Below are positions 63,889-64,000 of a stretch of DNA of 64,000 bases, one piece after another. Source of the stretch: an uncultured Dietzia sp. (GTDB lineage Bacteria; Actinomycetota; Actinomycetes; Mycobacteriales; Mycobacteriaceae); assembly GCF_937873725.1 (NCBI RefSeq), contig NZ_CALMYY010000102.1:1-64000 (forward strand), written 5' to 3'. The position numbers and the translations under genes are program-made. The first letter of the stretch is position 1, and each line of letters opens with the position of its first letter. A model generated the notes under the pieces. The model was given only the letters and a program-made list of their open reading frames with translations, ran no database searches and was not told the origin of the DNA.

Positions 63889-64000
63889 TCAGCCCGAGTT
63901 CCGCAGCGCCGTCGCCAGACCGTTCATGGTCAACTGGATCCCGGTCCGCACGGCCGGGTCCTCGTCGCCCGCGCGGTAGCGCCGCAGCAGCTCCACCTGC
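63889..64000 (-). CDS. ppc: Phosphoenolpyruvate carboxylase (3' end only)
   Basis: Only the last 36 codons lie in the window. They read as the conserved PEPC C-terminus: [20 protein letters not shown] then [16 protein letters not shown], ending in the RN-G tail that all PEPCs share. The enzyme fixes bicarbonate onto PEP to make oxaloacetate. The gene is cut by the window edge, not broken. Confidence 0.85.
   Translation of the reverse strand, partial: QVELLRRYRAGDEDPAVRTGIQLTMNGLATALRNSG

Overview
This is a chromosomal segment of a very GC-rich actinobacterium. Divergent CrgA and TrpG/PabA genes followed by the pknB-pknA-pbpA-rodA-pstP-fhaB-fhaA block is the gene order found close to oriC in Corynebacteriales (mycobacteria, rhodococci, corynebacteria). 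Coding density is high, third codon positions are nearly all G or C, and ATGA/GTGA stop-start overlaps are common. I infer a mycolic-acid actinobacterium, possibly Dietzia or a relative; the genus is a guess. I see no phage, transposase or CRISPR array.

Layout. (1) 1-12.1 kb: rhomboid protease, PH-domain protein, CrgA, TrpG/PabA, then one seven-gene minus-strand operon for phospho-signalling and cell-wall growth. The gap between the PH gene and crgA carries several DnaA-box-like sequences. (2) 12.3-15.9 kb: tRNA-Leu(CAG) and the proton-translocating transhydrogenase pntAB behind a structured leader. (3) 16.0-25.5 kb: a nitrogen cluster. An ammonium transporter is divergent from glnT-like and glxBCD-like genes (the gamma-glutamylmethylamide / N-methylglutamate synthase type), followed by an XRE-cupin regulator, an M20 amidohydrolase and a sarcosine-oxidase-like flavoprotein. 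GlnR-type boxes lie before both divergent arms. (4) 25.6-31.9 kb: a tightly coupled set of a GltD-like flavoprotein with ferredoxin clusters, a full-length pyruvate:ferredoxin oxidoreductase, and a cysteine-free dihydroorotate-dehydrogenase-like protein.

(5) 31.9-42.4 kb: acyl-CoA dehydrogenase, luciferase-like monooxygenase, small secreted and membrane proteins, MFS exporter, alpha/beta hydrolase, SRPBCC protein, large-subunit catalase and a cation/proton antiporter. (6) 42.4-49.9 kb: PAP2 phosphatase, membrane esterase, MprF-like aminoacyl-lipid synthase, AI-2E-family permease, SRPBCC protein and hydrolase, largely overlapping and probably for envelope lipid remodelling. (7) 49.9-57.5 kb: secreted acidic protein, maltokinase-cap-like protein, YceI, then a TetR-controlled flavin monooxygenase/hydrolase operon divergent from two SDR genes, plus cupin and DUF1622 genes. 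(8) 57.6-64 kb: luciferase-like oxidoreductase, secreted lipase, an overlapping sigma factor - O6-alkylguanine repair - LysE exporter operon, MFS transporter, MgtE-like Mg transporter, and the 3' end of PEP carboxylase.

The most notable parts are the GlnR-marked amine-nitrogen cluster, which has a single flavoprotein where related pathways use a four-subunit dehydrogenase, and the PFOR-centred redox set. Several genes also show a TANNNT box 6-7 bases before the start codon, which suggests leaderless mRNAs.
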